A DNA stretch of 64,000 nucleotides from Cylindrobasidium torrendii FP15055 ss-10 (lineage: Eukaryota > Basidiomycota > Agaricomycetes > Agaricales > Physalacriaceae), in the NCBI GenBank assembly GCA_000934385.1, contig KN880464.1:62001-126000 (forward strand). The letters run 5' to 3'. Numbering within the stretch: the first letter of the stretch is position 1; each line of letters opens with the position of its first letter. The notes beneath the pieces are model-generated. The model was given only the letters and a program-made list of their open reading frames with translations, made no database searches and was not told the DNA's origin. Below, one piece after another: positions 1 to 12,280 of this stretch. The position numbers and the translations under genes are program-made.

Positions 1-2086
1 ACGAGGGAAGAGCGTATGCGATCCTGGGTTTCTGCTGGGGATTTGGTGGTGTTGCCGGGGCCATTATTGGAGGAACCTGTGCGTCTTCTTGGCTCAGTCT
101 GGCATCTTTCATTGACCCTTTCGTCAGTCGAAACGCCAGTCAAAAAGTGGCCGTCCACTTTCGAGTCGCTGCCCATCTTTGTGACATATCCCTACCTCCT
201 GCCGGTTCTATTAGCTTCATCCATCACATTCCTCGGCGCCGTCCTCGGCTGCTTCCTTGGCCCTGATGGCGGCCCTAGGGAAGGCGCTATCAAGCTCGCG
301 CCGGAGAAAGATAACATCCCTCCCACTATACCTGAAGAAGCGGAAGAATCTGCGCCGCCGTCCCCAGTCTTCGATGATGACGAGATTCCTACGAGAGACA
401 GCATTTCTAGATCTATTGGTCGTCGACTTTCGAATAGGCTCTCCGGGTACTTCTCGTCTATTCCTCCTCAAAATCCTCCAAATGTGACTCCATCGTTGGC
501 TGTTCCACTCGACCGTACACGTACCTTTTCAGGATCGCGGCCTCGTCGACCCACAGGATCAGCCTACGGGTATAGTAGCTTCAGGAATCGGCTCGCCAGC
601 GGTGCTACTATCAGGACGCGCAGGGGCAGCAACGCAAGCAGCATGCGCCGCCGCCGCGAGAGTAACAGAGATGATATGCGGCGGGATTCCACCACTGGGG
701 AAGACTTGAACTTTGCCCAGCGCCTACTCGTTGCTCACGGCGACGCTGTAGCTAACATTGCAGATTTGTGGGTGGCTTCCGCGATGAATGTTGACAACGA
801 GGACCCCTTCGAAAGCGACGACGAGATGGACGACGAAAATTCTATGAGCAACGATATAGATGGCCAGGACGATGTTGATGGAACACCAACACCTCGAGAC
901 CGTCGATTCAGCAATGAGTCTGGGAGCTCCCGCCTTGAAGGCTCTGCTCCTTATGGTACTGCCCGCCGCCCATCTTCCTTTGCTCCCCGTGGAATCAACA
1001 TACCCGGCCGCAAAACGTCGTTCAATCAGCCCCATGGAGGCTCGCCTCTACTCACTCCAAGGCGGGCATCCAATGTCCCTTCCATATTCGCGCACCCAGG
1101 CGTGAAAACACCACCTGCAGTTGATGCTCAACAACTCCTGCTCCGTCAAGACTCTGATAATTCAGACGCGCTGGCACCTATCCTCGAAAGCAGACGGCAA
1201 TCCTTCATACACCCTGACGAGGATGTTGAAGCTGCGCTAGAGAAGCAACCATCGCTGTTTTCTCAACTACCAAAGTCAATCATCCTTCAATATGGCCTCC
1301 TCGCCCTCCACTCCACAACCCACGACCAGGTGTTCATGTCCTACCTTGTAACGTGCGTAGCAGAACCGAGGTCTAATTAGTTGAGGCTGACCCTCCCCAC
1401 AGAGAGTATGATTCCGGAGGCCTGAATCTCAATGCCGGACACTTTGCTCAACTCATCGCGCTTATGTGTCTCTGTCAAATTGCATACCAATTCTACTTAT
1501 ACCCCAACATCGGGTACGTTTGCAACGAGTTGGATGACGAGCAGAATTGCTGACATCGAGCAGCCCTCCTCGCGGCAAGTTCTCGCATCTGGCAATGTTC
1601 CGCTTAGGCTCTTTCCTCTTCATACCTGCGTATGTGACTGTGACGCTCTATCGCGTACCCTTTGCGAGTGAGGAGGAGGATGGCAACTTTGCGTTGATGG
1701 CTGCGTTGGCGGTCAGTACGGCGGTCAGGTTCTGTGGGAGTACGTTTGCGTATACGTCTGTGTCTATTCTGTTGAACTACAGTAAGTCGACTTCATCAAG
1801 GGGATGGATGGAGCAGTGCTTAACGGTGTACAGTGACCCCGCCGCATGCGGTTGGTATTGCGAATGGTATTGCGCAGAGTATTGTTAGTCTGGCAAGGTG
1901 TTTGGGTCCTGTGTTTGGCGGATGGGTGCGTCGTTTCAATTCTGACCAGCTGTGTTGATGCTGATGAGGTGTATGTAGCTGTGGTCCGTCAGTATTGAAG
2001 GCAACCCAAGTGGGTACCCGCTGGGATTCTTTGTGTGCGGTGGCGTGTGCGCTGTAGCCATCCTGCATAGTTTCATTATTCGTTGA
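1..2086 (+). CDS. MFS transporter (zinc-facilitator/YCR023C-like), 5' end outside window
   Basis: Predicted multi-pass major facilitator transporter for a small solute or drug; substrate unknown. The model joins exons 1-78, 128-1352, 1403 to about 1512, about 1564 to 1781, and two 3' exons. The window opens inside the helix 5 region (ILGFCWGFGGVAGAIIGG), followed by PYLLPVLLASSITFLGAVLG as the next membrane segment. About 290 residues of Ser/Arg/Asp-rich, probably cytosolic loop follow, longer than in most MFS proteins. The second half begins near SIILQYGLLALHSTTHDQVF and contains PPHAVGIANGIAQSIVSLAR, a segment typical of this fungal subgroup. The protein ends GGVCAVAILHSFIIR. The open frame starting at base 16 is out of frame with the first visible exon and is not the true start. 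The long basic and phosphorylatable loop suggests regulation by phosphorylation or ubiquitination (inference). Confidence 0.85.
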
Positions 2087-2579
2087 AGTGTTTAGATCCT
2101 TGTTATGTGACTGATAGATACTACCTAATAACTTTATATACGGATTCTGGACCATCATGGTTGTTTTTGTTTTTCTTTCAGTCTAGTTTAGGACGTATTT
2201 TGCCATCCCTTTTATACACTGTTCAGGGACTTTTTGCGTCGTACTTACGGTATAAGTTATCGTTAATGTTTGTTGCATGTATTGATTGGGATTGAATATT
2301 GAGGACTGCGTTCATGTCCATGTCCACGGCGTCCTTCTTATTGTCTTCTGGTTCGGGATCGCGTAGACGAGACTTCAATGCAAGGGACCTCCATCCTTTG
2401 ATAGATTTACACGTCACGTAGATATCCAGACTAGTCATTCATAGGAATGGTGTATGTAGCAGTATAGAAGGGAGTACACGTATTCCACTGGTTAGGATGG
2501 GATGCACTGCTGATGGCTTACTACTCGGCGAGCTGATGTTGGTGTAACCAAATCACCTCCAAAGGAAGTAAACCAGGTC
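2087..2579. other. Intergenic, convergent gene ends
   Basis: AT-richer 3'-flank between two convergent genes. I see no further coding exon; short open frames here have no recognisable content. Confidence 0.6.
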
Positions 2580-4286
2580 TCAAGGCGCGGACGAAGTTGT
2601 CTCGTCAACAGCCTCTTGTACATCTGCCTCTTTCCCCTCTTTCCGCCACAGCCTATCCAAACCCAACTTCCCTGTACACCAACGAATGCCATGTCCCAAT
2701 TTCACTAGCGACAGGAAGATGTACTGTAGCGACATCATCCCACAAACGGCTCCCACCATAATGTAGACAAAGGAGGCGCCTTGGAGTTGGTAGGCCGCGA
2801 TGAGGAGGAATGTAACGAGGGAGATTGCGGAGACTGTCATGCATGCCATGGGCACACGTGCGGATATGGAGAAGAAGATGTAGGAGTCGAAGACGTCCTT
2901 GCAGCGCTGGATGATGAGGGGTGTGGGTGCGAAGGTGTAGCGGAATATGAACCAGCCTGGGGGGTTACAGGTTAGAAAGGTACTTACTTATAGGGATTTG
3001 AGAGAGGGAGATGATGTACCTGTGCAGACGATGCCCAAACCGCTTGCGGCGGAGGATACGGCGACTGCTGTGCGGGATACAGAGTCGATGGGGAACATGG
3101 CGTCTTGGCCTATGGCAAACAAGGCAGCGTCCACACTGCCAAAAGATGTCAGCGCTAGACACCTGGAGAGAGGAAGGGTCCCCGCACGCAGCTAATGCCA
3201 CCATAACCGTGCCAACATACGACCATTCGCTCTTCAGCCGCTGGAACACAGGATCTAGTTGGTCTTCTAGGGAGGCCGAGCGCATTTCGTCGTAGTGCGT
3301 GAAGCTGCCGACTACTTTTTCTGCTAGGGATTTCTCAGATGGGTCCCGTTCGGAGTATTGGGGTAGGACGTCGGGGACTTGGTTTGGGTTACATTCAATA
3401 TCGTCGAGGTAGCCTTGGATGCCCTCGTCCCCTATGGCGACTTCGTCCAATGGTTGATAGGTAGAGCTTGGAGTGGATGGCATAGAGGAGTGAGCTAATG
3501 CATTGTGAGGAGATAGAGACAGTGAGATTGGCAATGAACGCACATTCTGTTTCCGTGTCCTCGTCGAACAGTGCATCCGAGTCCTCTTCATTCGCCTCCA
3601 GCGTTGAAGTCGATGCTGGAGGGTGAACATGCAGAGTCACGATTGGGCCAGGTCTACTGGAGCTTTCTTTCCGAGAAACTTGGGGTGTGAGTTGAATGTC
3701 CAATGCTAGATACGCGTCAGAACATGGCTCATCAAGCTTTGAACAAGACTTTACGCACGCGTTTTCCCTGCAATTTGACAGCGTTTACCCAAATCCGACA
3801 ACGAAATGGTGGACTGCGCAATCAACGACCTCCGCTTTGTTTTCTTCTTCGTCTGGCTCTCATGCCATATCTTCACGCATAACCTCTCGTTCCTCTTCGC
3901 GTTCTGGCTGTGGTTTTGACTAGGCCGGACATCAGTATGCTTAGACCGCATGTAAGGTTGGATTCGTACATGTATATGCGGTGCTTCTGGTTGGGGTTCT
4001 CTCCCTTTATCCCGAGGCAGACGTCGTGAGTAGGAGCCGCGTCGCAATCAACCGGTCCAGCGGCTTGTATTTGCAGGGTGATGGTAGGTTTCCAAGGTCT
4101 CTTGTTAGGCCCAAGATGGCGAACATTCGATGCGCGAATAACTTGACATATTTGAGTATACATGGGGCTCTATCGTCTTCCAGTAGTGCGTACCCGTGAA
4201 TCCCCAGGACCTGCAAGTCGTAGACGTCAGTCGAATGTCAATGTTATAGCAATGTCGACAGGAGCGCACTCAGTTTCAGACGGCAT
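2580..4286 (-). CDS. Membrane protein with possible C2-like N-terminus
   Basis: Function unknown. An eight-exon model reads cleanly in phase from ATG at 4286 (MPSETESWGFTG) to TGA at 2580. The N-terminus has a beta-rich stretch (WKPTITLQI, HDVCLGIKGENPNQKHR, VKIWHESQTKKKTKRRSL) that looks like a small C2-type module with a basic patch. A low-complexity acidic linker (DALFDEDTETES) follows. The C-terminal half carries about four hydrophobic segments: WSYVGTVMVALAAVDAALFA, TAVAVSSAASGLGIVCTGWF, VPMACMTVSAISLVTFLLIA and FVYIMVGAVCGMMSLQYIFL. The last exons end DETTSSAP. I believe similar hypothetical proteins are common in Agaricomycetes, but I cannot name a family. The first exon is only 17 nt, so the 5' end is the least certain part. 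Introns (e.g. a 50-nt intron between HRIY and QNHSQ) keep phase throughout. Confidence 0.7.
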
Positions 4287-4648
4287 CGTAGCGGATTAGT
4301 GGTGTGTGAGGAAAGAAAGCAATGGCGGAGGTGGTGGGCAGCTGGTGAGCGGAAATCACAGTCGAGCTCATAGTTGGACAGCCCTGGACAGCCTCGCCAG
4401 AAATGACAGTGATCGTTCCCAAGAATTCCCACGATCAGCTGGCCTCGTAGCGCTTAATTGCCAGAGTGTGTATTGTGGGGTACTGGACACCGAAGTGCAG
4501 GGTATATATCAAACAAGTTCATAGATATTCAAGGACGTTCCGAATTGGACCTTTGACCTCTGAGCAATTCCTGATCACTTCGACACAGAGGAGCTTTAGC
4601 GCATGGTATTTCTACTACTTTAGTCTAGGTTGATATATCTCGACTTTC
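4287..4648. other. Intergenic upstream of the membrane protein gene
   Basis: Holds the promoter of the minus-strand membrane protein gene and the 3'-flank of the GH28 gene. No exon or motif stands out. Confidence 0.5.
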
Positions 4649-6342
4649 TCAGTCCCTCTCCGTATCATGATTCCGCACATACTTGATGTAGTCCCATGTC
4701 GGCGGCCCAGAACACGAAATACCCGTCGTGTCCTTCATATTCCCTTCAACGCACTGGTATGTGTCCAGCCGCTCCCCATTTGGGTTAACTACATCAATGT
4801 TCGCGAGGGAGATATTCGTGCAGGGTGCCGCCCCGCTGCACTGAAAGACGCCAGACGTCTTTGAGGTGCCATGAATGTCTTCAAAGTGGATGTTCTCGAG
4901 TGAAAATAGGGAGGTATCACAGCCGTCCATGGCACCGATGTAGGATATGCATTGGTCGATGGCGAAGATACTGCGTGTGTTGTGCAAGGTAGCGTTCTGG
5001 AGGACTGCGGGAAATTAGATGCCTGTGAGTGTCTTGAAGGAAGATCAACTAACCGACATTACGGACATCTATAGGGCATGCATAAGAAAGAGCGAAATAC
5101 CACATGCATGGAGAAGTACTTACAGCCTTGTCCACCTCCGCCACCGTTTGGGGGATAACCATTTTGCTCACCCGTCCAAGTCTTCAAGTATCTGCCCTAC
5201 CGCGCTCAGTATGATAATCAAATGGCATACATAGCGCCGAACATGGTCTTTCTGTCAACTTGTCAGACCTCGACTCTGGGAGTTAGTCACAAATACCCAC
5301 CCCGTGTTGAAGTAGGTGATATTACGAGCAGTGACATTCTCTATACGCTCGAACCTGTCGGGGAATTGGCCGATGCTGCCTATCGCGATGCCGTGACCAT
5401 GGTAGAAGACCGAGTCTTCAATGAGGATGTTCGTCGAGTTCGCTTTGACTGCAATGCTGGTTGCAAAGGCATCAGGACATAAAGGACAAGAAACATCTCG
5501 AGATTGGCTTACCAGTCATCTCCATCGTCTACAACCCAGCGTCGGAATGTGATGTTATCTGAGTAGACGGTATTGGCGCCGTCCGTGTTTCCCGTGGTGT
5601 TCTACGGGCATGTAAGCGACGGGGAGGACCATCTATCCAGGCGACCGACGTGGTTCGAAGAGGTCGCATTGACGTAAATGTCCTGGAGAAGGACGTTGCT
5701 CGAGTTCATGATTGTCATTGTCCTAGGGTCAAGTTAGAGAGCCGTGTATTGCACAGTACATGTTGAACCCACCACATTTGCGGTTGAACAAAATGCATGC
5801 CCTCGATGATAGAGTCCTTGGTATCGACGATGGTGAGAGCGTGAGGGCGCCCTGCAAGATTCGACCTATTCGCATTGAAGTCGTACCAAACTTGGCCATT
5901 TCCGTCTATGGTCCCATAGCCATGCCCTGAGAGTGTAATTCCTGTACCACCGAGGAGCCATGCACTGGACTGATTCTGATAGCCTATGGGATACGAGTTT
6001 TCAAGCCAATAGTTGATGTCAGTTCCCCACTGTTGGTTGGAACACGCCGTGTTAGTTGAACGTTGAGGCATGAGAAGATGTGAAAAAGCAACATACGAGC
6101 AGCGTACCCTTCACATCGATAGTGCAGTCCTCAAGATCTGTGAGGTTCATCACGCTCTCGATGTGATACGTCTCATTCCCAAACTCAACACGTCCACCTC
6201 GTCCACATTCCTTGAACGCTGACAAGATGGCAGCGGTATCGTCTCCGCCATCTGCGCTGGGGTAGACAAAACAGACTTTGCGCTGGAATATGCGAGGGAG
6301 GACAGACGCAAGGAAGACGAGAACACTGCTCCACAGTATCAT
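4649..6342 (-). CDS. Glycoside hydrolase family 28 (exo-polygalacturonase/rhamnogalacturonan type)
   Basis: Secreted pectin-degrading right-handed beta-helix enzyme. The start MILWSSVLVFLASVLP is a plausible signal peptide. The N-terminal segment contains YPSADGGDDTAAILSAFKEC. The active-site region is spread over short exons: NTTGNTDGANTVYSDNI (NTDG motif), VVDDGDD (catalytic Asp pair), then YHGHGIAIGSIGQFPDR (GHG with catalytic His). The substrate-binding strand reads TMFGAIYLKTWTGEQNG, so the usual R-x-K tripeptide is Y-L-K; the Lys is kept and the Arg is not. A Gly-rich GGGGGQG follows, then the C-terminus PPTWDYIKYVRNHDTERD. The absence of Arg suggests a substrate other than plain polygalacturonan, such as rhamnogalacturonan side (inference). 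At least seven introns. It shares a 314-bp divergent upstream region with VPS16. Confidence 0.9.
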
Positions 6343-6656
6343 GGTTAGAAGCTAAGGATGTTTGAACGTAATCCTTTGAGGTAAGTTAAAGGCGCGGAAA
6401 AGCGGCCCGGGAAGTTGTCAGCTGGTGAACGTGAACTCCGGCAATGGACGTGTTGTGGTCTCAAAGGACGTTATGGATAATAAAATAATCTGAGCGACGA
6501 CAAGGGACCGAATACATGATAATGGCAGTTCTGGATAGAGGAGGCGAATCGGACCGGTCTCCGTGTCATTGCTTGCGATCGCACTCTCCTGCTCAAAGTC
6601 ACTTCACGATTTCGTTCGGGACCTTATTGCACCTATTTCTCTTCTAACTGCTCAAC
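6343..6656. promoter_or_regulatory. Divergent upstream region of GH28 and VPS16
   Basis: 314 bp between two outward-facing start codons (GH28 at 6342, VPS16 at 6657). It must contain both core promoters. No canonical TATA box is clear on either side. Confidence 0.5.
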
Positions 6657-9600
6657 ATGCCTGACCACCCTACGGCATCATGGCAAGCTATGCAAGATGG
6701 AAACGTCTTCTATCGGCGCCAACAGCTATATTCTGTACCGGGAAAGTTTCCTGAATTTGGAGACCACATATCCGCTGGATGTCGATACGGAGGGCCTATA
6801 GGTGCGTCGAATTCGATGCAATTGGCCAATGCTTACACCTCCCTAGCAATGACGCGCGATACCACCAAACTCATTGCACTCGGACGGCCTACACCCACCG
6901 TGTCGCGCGCACAAATCCAAGTCTGGTCTCCATCTGCGGTGGGATTGTTGTTATTCAGTGTGATACCCTCCCCTTTATGAATATAAGCATTTCACTCAAG
7001 CTATTCGCAGTGGGACCAGGGAAAGATAGTACGGTTTGGTTGGACAGGAGATGAACGCCTGGTGGTCATCAACGAGGAGGGCACCTACAGAATATACGAC
7101 TTGCAAGGCGACTACCAACAATACTCCCTTGGGAGCGAAGCCTCAGAGTCCGGCGTGATTGACGCACGGATACACGATACGGGGCTCGTTGCGCTTACGG
7201 GCGGATTGTCCCTTTTGGAAGTGAAAGGATGGGAGGGCGCAAGGACAATGACTTTGGCTAGTGCCGGTGTGTGCGCAACCCTTTCTGATGTTCTCTTCTC
7301 ATCAAGAGCAGGCTTAAACCAACCTCCGCATTCCTGGGCCATCATCCCGCCAGACCTCAACATCTCGCGGCACGTCCAAGTATTACTCTCCGTGGATTCC
7401 ACCATCTTACTGGTCGATACTCTTGAATGCCTGGACCAGCGAATATCTCAAGGCCCATTCACTCACATCTCCCCGTCACCAAATGGAAAGACACTCGCTC
7501 TCCTCACATTCACGGGGACACTGCTTGTCATTTCGTCCGACTTTCAACGCCATATCACCGAGTTCGACACGTCGAGCATACAGGCGGATGGGACTGTGCG
7601 GCAGGTTGAATGGTGTGGGAACGACGCCATTCTACTCACCTGGGACGACTTGGTTGTACTGGTCGGACCATTCGCGGACACCCTGCAGTACATCTATGGC
7701 GGTCCCGTATTTGCGGTCAGCGAGCCCGATGGTGTTCGTATAATGGGGCCCGATACATGCGACCTCATCCAGAAAGTACCTGGTGCGTTCGAATCTAGCT
7801 AGTGTTGTCCATTTTCTGACGTATTTCAGCATCTGTTCTATCCATATTCCGACCTGGCTCGACAAGTCCTGCATCTATCCTATACGACGCCTGGCAAAGC
7901 TTCACCGACCGGTCACCCAAAGCAGATGATGCGATACGAAGCATTCGCCCCGACCTGGCTTCTGCGGTCGACCAATGCATCGATGCGGCGGGGCGTGAAT
8001 GGGAACCTTATTGGCAACGTAGCCTTCTCAATGTTCGTCAAGCTTCCTTATTACTTTGTCTCCAACCTTAACAGTCCGACCAGGCAGCGAAATTTGGCCG
8101 TGGATTCCTAGACTTGTACAATCCAAACGACTTTGTGAACATGGGAAGGACACTCAAGGTTCTCAACGCGGTTCGGTTCTACGAGATTGGGGTGCCAATG
8201 ACTTACGACCAGTACGTTCACTCCTTCTCTTCCCTCGTCTATTTCATACGCACAATATGACTTACTTGCGGCAACTTGTTTTCTCTTCGAGTCTATTCGT
8301 CCCGGTCAACATTCGCTAACAACGCGTTCCCAGATACCAATACGCCTCTCCCTCGTCTCTAGTCAGTCGGCTTACCGCGCGGAATATGCACCTTCTAGCC
8401 CTGCGGATATCATCATATCTTGGAATGAAGCCGCACGCGGTTTTGCGGCACTGGGCCAGTGCGAAGATCCTCAAGTCGAAGCCAACGGCAACGCTCGACG
8501 GGGAGTTGAATGGAGACGAGGAAGTATGCAGGGCTATAGTGGATAAGTTCAAGGAGCTGGGCGGTTCGGATGTGAGCTACGCTGAAATCGCCAAGAGAGC
8601 GTGGGAAGTGGGAAGGACGGGACTGGCGACCAAGGTTTGTCGTTCCCCGCCTGGCCTTTGCGCGTAGCTGACGGGTTATCAGCTGCTGGATTATGAGCCA
8701 AATGCATCTGACCAGGTACCACTGTTGCTGTCGATGAAGGAGGACAGGCTTGCGTTGGAAAAAGCCGTAGACAGTGGCGACACTGACTTGGGTATGTCGT
8801 CTATACCTCGCCGTCACTTCGCTGATCTGTCCCCCCAAGTGTACACGGTCCTTCTGCAATTACATCGCCGCCTGGCCCTGGGTGACTTCTTCAGACTATT
8901 GGAAGATGGTGGCGAAAAGCTTGTTCCAGCAAGCAGATTGCTGCAAGTGTATGCGCGAGAGCAGAATCGAAGTATGTTGAGAGATTTCTATTATTCGGAT
9001 GATAGACGGGTGGAAAGCGCTGTCTTGGCGTTGGATGAATCGACAACCATGATGGTATGGGACTTTCTCGATTGCTTTGTCGTTGATGTGCTTACGAAGA
9101 GGGCAGGATCCAGCTGCAAAGTTGACCTCTGTCAAATCCGCACAGAAATTCTTTTCGGAGGATAAGGATAGAGGGTTTGAGGCGAAGGTTTGCTTTTCTG
9201 TCTAAGTTCAGGCGCCCTGCTGATTCCCTGACAGATGATGGACGAATACGGACGGTTACTGGCTTTACAGCAACAATTAGAGAAAGATGCTGACGGGCGG
9301 GTGGTGTTATACGGTTTGAGCGTAACGGAGACGATCCGGGCATGCCTAACGAATGGTTTGTCAAAGAAGGCAGACAAGGTCAAGTCAGATTTTAAGGTTC
9401 CAGACAAGAGGTGCGTAGTGACTACCTCGCAAGATTTTCGGGGCACGGAACTCACTAACATAGGTTCTGGCATGTCAAATTGAATGCGCTCGTTGAGCAG
9501 CAAGATTTCGACGGCCTGGATGCCTTTGCGAAAAGTAAACGCAGTCCTATTGGGTATGAGCCGTTCGTTCGGCGACTCCTTGAGCACAAGCACAGCAAGG

Positions 9601-9845
9601 AAGCGATTGCGTATGTGGCAAGGTGTGATTCACCGAAACGGGCGGATTTGTATGCGGAGTGTGGGGACTGGAGGGCTGCCGGGAAGGAATGTAAGGAAAG
9701 AGGAGACAGAGGGAAGCTTGAGTGCGTGTTGTTCTCTCTGTATCTGTATGAGATGCTGACGCCCGATGTCAGTGAGCTCAGGCAACGATGCAAGGACTCG
9801 CTGGCACTGCGGGACCTTGATCAAATCGCGAGCTCCTGGAAGTGA
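6657..9845 (+). CDS. VPS16: Vps16, HOPS/CORVET core subunit
   Basis: Core subunit of the HOPS and CORVET tethering complexes, acting in endosome-vacuole fusion. Starting at MPDHPTASWQ, the N-terminal Vps16_N beta-propeller region contains FYRRQQLYSVP, MTRDTTKLIALGR, VWSPSAVGLLLFS joined to WDQGKIVRFGWTGDERLVV, then EGTYRIYDLQGDYQQYSLG and GVIDARIHDTGLVAL. The C-terminal alpha-solenoid includes DEYGRLLALQQQLEKD, IRACLTNGLSKKADKVKSDF and RFWHVKLNALVEQQDFDGLD. It ends YAECGDWRAAGKECKERGDR and DLDQIASSWK. Introns are short; the first two are a 45-nt intron near 6801 and one near 6970-7010 whose acceptor precedes WDQGK. Length (about 820 residues) fits the family. Single-copy housekeeping gene; identification is secure. 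Confidence 0.95.
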
Positions 9846-10577
9846 AGTAGTGGACGTGGGTGGGGTTGGATCTTCGTTTGTTCCGCGGAGACAAATGGGA
9901 TAGCATTGCTCAGCATGGAATCAGTGGGACGGAATTTGAAATATGTATCTGAGGACAAGAGGTTGCCAACTATATGGCGGTGTGACGGCGATCTGCAGCA
10001 AATGCTTTGTCGTCTGAGTATGCTCGAAGATCCATTATGCATGACGAGGCGGTAGTAGACTCGCAGTGGCGAGTTTCTGTGGACTGATGGGAAACATTGA
10101 TGGAAAGACAAAATAGAAAGGCCCTATCTACGCTTCCAGCGTCTAAAGATGACGGTTGCTGGGCAATAAAGGAAAGATGTGGCCTGTGACTGGACGATAA
10201 TGAAAGAAGATATCACGCGTTGTCGGGCAATGAAAGATGGTAAATAGAGTTCAATATCCGTCGACGGAAATCCCAGCCCAATGCACCATCCAAAAAGTAT
10301 GTAGTTAGGTATAATGTTGTGTATCTTACAGGAAATCAGGACCAATTCGGTCGATATTGAATATGCGTTAAATGAAAGGAGAGCGACGACAGCAGCTGTG
10401 TGTGGGTGTAGTACACTTATTGAGGGCTTAGGTAAATAATAATAAATGATACAAGTGCGATATATGCGAGTTGTCCGTGGGAAGAATGAACCGTGATAAG
10501 AACGAAGAAGCGAGGGTTCGACCAGTCGAAAGACCTGAGGGGATGAATGAAGGGAAGGTTGCTGCCGAGGGCGGGAC
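9846..10577. other. Intergenic, convergent 3' flanks
   Basis: 732 bp between the stops of VPS16 (+) and the arrestin gene (-). No supported exon seen; the longest open frame (10124-10615, minus) mostly overlaps untranslated sequence. Confidence 0.55.
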
Positions 10578-12280
10578 TTAGTAAATGCGAATCGGCACGC
10601 GCGCGCGTACTTCATCCTGCCCTACGAGGACAGATGCATCTAGATAATACTACACAGAAGCGAGTCAGTTTCAATTTTCTCGTTCTAGAAATGACTGGCC
10701 GGTACGCACTTTGACAGATATCCCTGCCCAATCAATGGAGGGAAGCATGTCCTTGTCCAGCAGGAATTTGGCCTTGTGCAGTCCGTCGGGAAGTGTGATG
10801 TGTTCTTCGATGGTGGGGTGTTTGACATTCGAGCTTGCCTTGCGCCGAGGCCGTTTGGGAAAGCCGATGCAAATACTCGTGCGCATTGTGTACATTTCCG
10901 AGTACACCGTGTGCGGTGGGATTCTGGGAAGCGGCTTCTGCTTGCGGGCCTCCGAGTCTTCCGATGAGCGGCGGCTCTGTGTTCTGGACGGCGGACGGGA
11001 CATCAGGCGCATGATGCCCTTGCGCGCGCTGGATTCGTCGTCCGGAGTGTTGGGTGTATGCGGTGGCGTTGGGAGAGGGACGGAGGACTCCATCACCGTC
11101 ACCTGGCGGAGCAACGACACAGATATTGTCGCGTCAGACGCAATTTCCTTCGAGAGCGTCGCCGAGCGTGGCAACGTCGTGAACACGACGAAATAGGGGA
11201 TGCTTGAGGAACGGGCGAATGTCACCTTTGTCGGCAAAGTAATCTGAAAGAGAGAAAAATAAGATTTGGCACGGATGGGTATGTGCGCTACGCACCGCGC
11301 ATCGGAAAGGGACTGGTCGATCTGTACGTAGAGGCATTTCCAACCAAGAATCGCTGGCCGTTGTGGACACCGACGCACTATTGAAGTCGTGGTCAGGCTG
11401 ATACAAAATTGGTGCCTCCAGGCTACAAAGTATATCAGGGCTCTGTCAAAGCTGTCATTTCGTTGCAGGTTACGCACAGGGACGGATATTCGCAGGCAGC
11501 AGATGGATCCCAGGAGACCAATATCTTGTATTCGACGCTAAAAGACCCATTCCGCGACGCTGGTGACGAGGAAGATTTATCCTTCGACATGGGGTATGTT
11601 GGTGGAAGCTCCTCTCCTTGGCGCACACTTTTGGGGAGTTGGAACGCAAATGTGTAGACCCGCGCTTTCTCCTGTGTCAACGAGCTCGTGGTGGAGAGGG
11701 TGATGGAATCCAAGCTAGACGCGCTAGGACGGCGACGTATGGTATTCTTCACTCCACGGAAGGCCGACCGGGCGGAAGAGAGGTCTATCGACGACGCAGT
11801 CGAGACGCTTACGGCGTGCGAAGTGGTATAGAAGACATGTTTCCGAGATTCTGGCTGGAGCTGGTTGGTGGCTGACGGATGACAGTATAGAGCGCCCTCG
11901 AGCTATGTAAACAGAGTGAGGTCAGCGCCGGGATGTGTGGGGCTGGGGTAGGCAACGCACTGTGATGGTAAGGCGACCGTAGGCGGCGCAACTTGGGTCG
12001 AGGGTGACTGAGCCGCTGACCGTGTCACTTTCGCCAAACACAGGCTCCAGCTTTTGTTTCCCCGCATCTCCACTAGCCTTTAACGACGGGCTGAACACCC
12101 GGACAACTTGCTGGAGAGAGCTAACTCAAACGTGAGCACACACGTTGGAGCACGCTCAAAGAGTACGCACCGGTATGTTGTGGTGTGGGGGTACATCTGA
12201 GCTGTCGATACATCCACAGACGACGGCGACCGCACTGAACCAAACGACCGAGTCTCGCTGTTTCCTCGTCGACGGAGCAT
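10578..12280 (-). CDS. Arrestin-like protein (fungal ART/alpha-arrestin type)
   Basis: Likely adaptor for ubiquitin-dependent trafficking of membrane proteins. The start MLRRRGNSETRSFGSVRSP is Ser/Arg-rich. The arrestin N-domain begins with VVRVFSPSLKASGD and runs through GSVTLDPSCAAYGRLTITL and EGALYCHPSATN. After a Ser-rich insert comes KARVYTFAFQLP, SFSVEYKILVSWD and LCVTCNEMTALTEP, then the C-domain with ITLPTKVTFARSSSIPYFVV and ATISVSLLRQVTV. A proline/serine-rich insert (PLPTPPHTPNTPDDE) interrupts the C-domain. The last exon begins at YYLDASVL, after an intron ending near 10647, and terminates VRARVPIRIY; the minus-strand open frame that runs on to 10671 reads into that intron. At least five introns. 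No PPxY motif was noted in the frames read, so the ubiquitin-ligase partner is unclear. Confidence 0.8.

Noticed and set aside
16..127. Start of the 454-codon frame taken as the beginning of the MFS gene
   Set aside because: Another frame over bases 1-78 encodes the membrane segment GFCWGFGGVAGAIIGG and joins in phase by a 49-nt intron, so the gene continues from outside the window.
8413..8859. 148-codon minus-strand frame inside VPS16
   Set aside because: Antisense shadow of well-supported Vps16 exons.
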